From positions 1-6,902 of the forward strand of contig JAAXIW010000177.1 of NCBI GenBank assembly GCA_012270135.1: 6,902 nucleotides of DNA, written 5' to 3'. Below, piece by piece: positions 6,463 to 6,902 of the stretch; the stretch's first letter is position 1; each line of letters opens with the position of its first letter. The notes below the pieces were generated by a model, which was not told the DNA's origin, ran no database searches, and worked only from the letters and a program-made list of their open reading frames with translations. The DNA is from Brevundimonas sp. GTDB lineage: Bacteria > Pseudomonadota > Alphaproteobacteria > Caulobacterales > Caulobacteraceae. Position numbers and translations under genes: made by a program.

Positions 6463-6489
6463 TTGAACAGCCGGGCCGCGCGCTTTATT
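6463..6489 (+). promoter_or_regulatory. Candidate housekeeping promoter for the microprotein–SDR pair
   Basis: TTGAACA (6463-6469) and GCTTTATT (6482-6489) are separated by 12 nt. This resembles the Caulobacter sigma-73 consensus TTGACGS-N10-14-GCTANAWC with mismatches in each half. Transcription would begin near 6495-6497, leaving a leader of about 20 nt that contains the AGGAG at 6504-6508. The 80-bp divergent region 6435-6514 must also hold the promoter of the minus-strand block. For that strand I see only a poor CCTATCGT −10 candidate close to the NUDIX ATG. Confidence 0.4.
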
Positions 6490-6503
6490 GCGGGCGCCGA
6501 CAC

Positions 6504-6508
6504 AGGAG
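6504..6508 (+). promoter_or_regulatory. Strong ribosome binding site of the microprotein
   Basis: AGGAG is 6 nt before the ATG at 6515, an ideal spacing and one of the two strongest sites in the window. It is the main reason to treat the 26-codon frame that follows as a real gene. Confidence 0.65.
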
Positions 6509-6514
6509 CATCGC

Positions 6515-6595
6515 ATGCTGGCCCTCTACATCATCCTCGGCTTCGTGGCCGTCCTCGCCGCGATCAACTTCATCGAGTTCGGCCGGGTTGACTGA
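6515..6595 (+). CDS. 26-residue predicted single-pass membrane microprotein
   Basis: The frame encodes 26 residues: a hydrophobic stretch at about 2-20 (beginning MLALYIILGF) followed by a short polar tail ending EFGRVD. This is long enough for one membrane-spanning helix. Support for coding comes from an AGGAG at ideal spacing, a candidate promoter upstream, and third positions that are G or C in all but one codon, as in the flanking genes. Its stop overlaps the TTG start of the SDR gene by 8 nt, so it could act as a leader that couples translation to the SDR, as a small membrane protein in its own right, or both. I recall no characterised family with this sequence and assign no function. 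The N-terminus-out or -in orientation is not clear, since the only charged residues (Glu, Arg, Asp) are at the C-terminal end. Confidence 0.6.
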   Translation: MLALYIILGFVAVLAAINFIEFGRVD

Positions 6596-6902
6596 GCCGT
6601 CGGCCCGACGCGGCGCCGCCCTCGTCACCGGCGGAGCCAAACGCATCGGGCGGGCCATCTGCCTTGAGCTGGCCGCCGCCGGCTTCGACATCGCCATTCA
6701 CCATCGCGACTCGGTCGACGAGGCGGCCGAACTCGTCCGCAAGATCGAGGGTTCGGGGCGACGCGCCGTCAGCCTGGCCGCCGACCTCAGGGACGTGGTC
6801 GCGACGCACGACCTGATCGGGCGGGCGGCGGCGGCCCTGGGACCGCTGTCGGTGCTGGTCAACAACGCCTCGGTGTTCGAGGACGATGAGCTGGACACGA
6901 TC
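6588..6902 (+). CDS. SDR family oxidoreductase, pteridine-reductase (FolM)-like, 3' end missing
   Basis: The first 105 residues of a short-chain dehydrogenase/reductase are present and the gene runs off the window. The Rossmann dinucleotide site is TGGAKRIG (14-21). An Arg40 after the second strand and the Arg in TGGAKR favour NADPH. ADL (65-67) contacts the adenine ring, and LVNNAS (90-95) has Ser where most SDRs have Gly. TGxxKRIG together with NNAS is typical of pteridine reductases such as FolM and PTR1, which reduce dihydropterins to tetrahydropterins. That subfamily call is inference, because the Tyr-x3-Lys catalytic motif lies outside the window. The only start in frame before the first strand is TTG at 6588, which gives MTEPSARRGAALVTGG. 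It overlaps the microprotein stop by 8 nt, with only a weak GAG 10 nt upstream, so translational coupling is likely. A dihydroneopterin aldolase (folB) downstream would support a folate or pterin role. Confidence 0.85.
   Translation, partial: MTEPSARRGAALVTGGAKRIGRAICLELAAAGFDIAIHHRDSVDEAAELVRKIEGSGRRAVSLAADLRDVVATHDLIGRAAAALGPLSVLVNNASVFEDDELDTI

Noticed and set aside
6451..6468. Possible alphaproteobacterial LexA box (GAAC-N7-GAAC type) in the divergent region
   Set aside because: Only one half-site (GAAC) is intact; the partner reads GACG. No good box precedes uvrC either, so SOS control is not supported.
6435..6503. GTG start adding 23 residues to the NUDIX protein
   Set aside because: It has no ribosome binding site, the added residues show no family feature, and it would leave only 11 bp between divergent genes.
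5485..6516. A 343-codon minus-strand frame spanning the transporter and NUDIX genes
   Set aside because: It is a GC-driven shadow of two genes with clear family motifs in other frames.

Overview
This is a GC-rich window of ordinary chromosome from an alphaproteobacterium. I think it is a member of the Caulobacterales, with Brevundimonas as the best guess. The grounds are the near-total preference for G or C at third codon positions, the uvrC–pgsA neighbourhood, a periplasmic S46 dipeptidyl-peptidase, promoter-like sites close to the Caulobacter housekeeping consensus, and an intergenic hairpin repeat resembling elements I recall from Caulobacter and Brevundimonas. The genus is inference. I see no tRNA or rRNA, CRISPR array, insertion sequence, phage gene or compositional break.

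Layout: positions 1-149 hold no gene I can support, only a REP-like inverted repeat and a ribosome binding site. Positions 150-2231 (+) encode an exported S46 serine dipeptidyl-peptidase. It converges on a five-gene minus-strand block with only 15 bp between stop codons and a shared hairpin. In transcription order (right to left) the block is: NUDIX hydrolase (6434-5961), YdcZ/DUF606-type DMT transporter (5951-5505), uvrC (5488-3590), beta-carbonic anhydrase (3569-2946) and pgsA (2891-2247). Gaps are 9, 16, 20 and 54 nt, so these genes are probably one operon, with a possible extra promoter directly before uvrC. A divergent 80-bp region (6435-6514) separates them from a plus-strand pair: a 26-codon predicted membrane microprotein (6515-6595) and the start of a pteridine-reductase-like SDR gene. 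The SDR gene begins at a TTG overlapping the microprotein stop and runs off the window.

How the genes fit together: UvrC performs both incisions of nucleotide excision repair. PgsA makes the phosphatidylglycerol precursor. Carbonic anhydrase supplies bicarbonate to lipid and other carboxylations. NUDIX clears nucleoside-diphosphate-type metabolites. The uvrC–pgsA association is widespread in Proteobacteria, although here carbonic anhydrase lies between them. I found no convincing unknown multi-gene system. The points most worth a second look are the unannotated-size microprotein with its coupled TTG-start SDR, the predicted DPP11-type specificity of the S46 enzyme, and a probable leaderless uvrC transcript.
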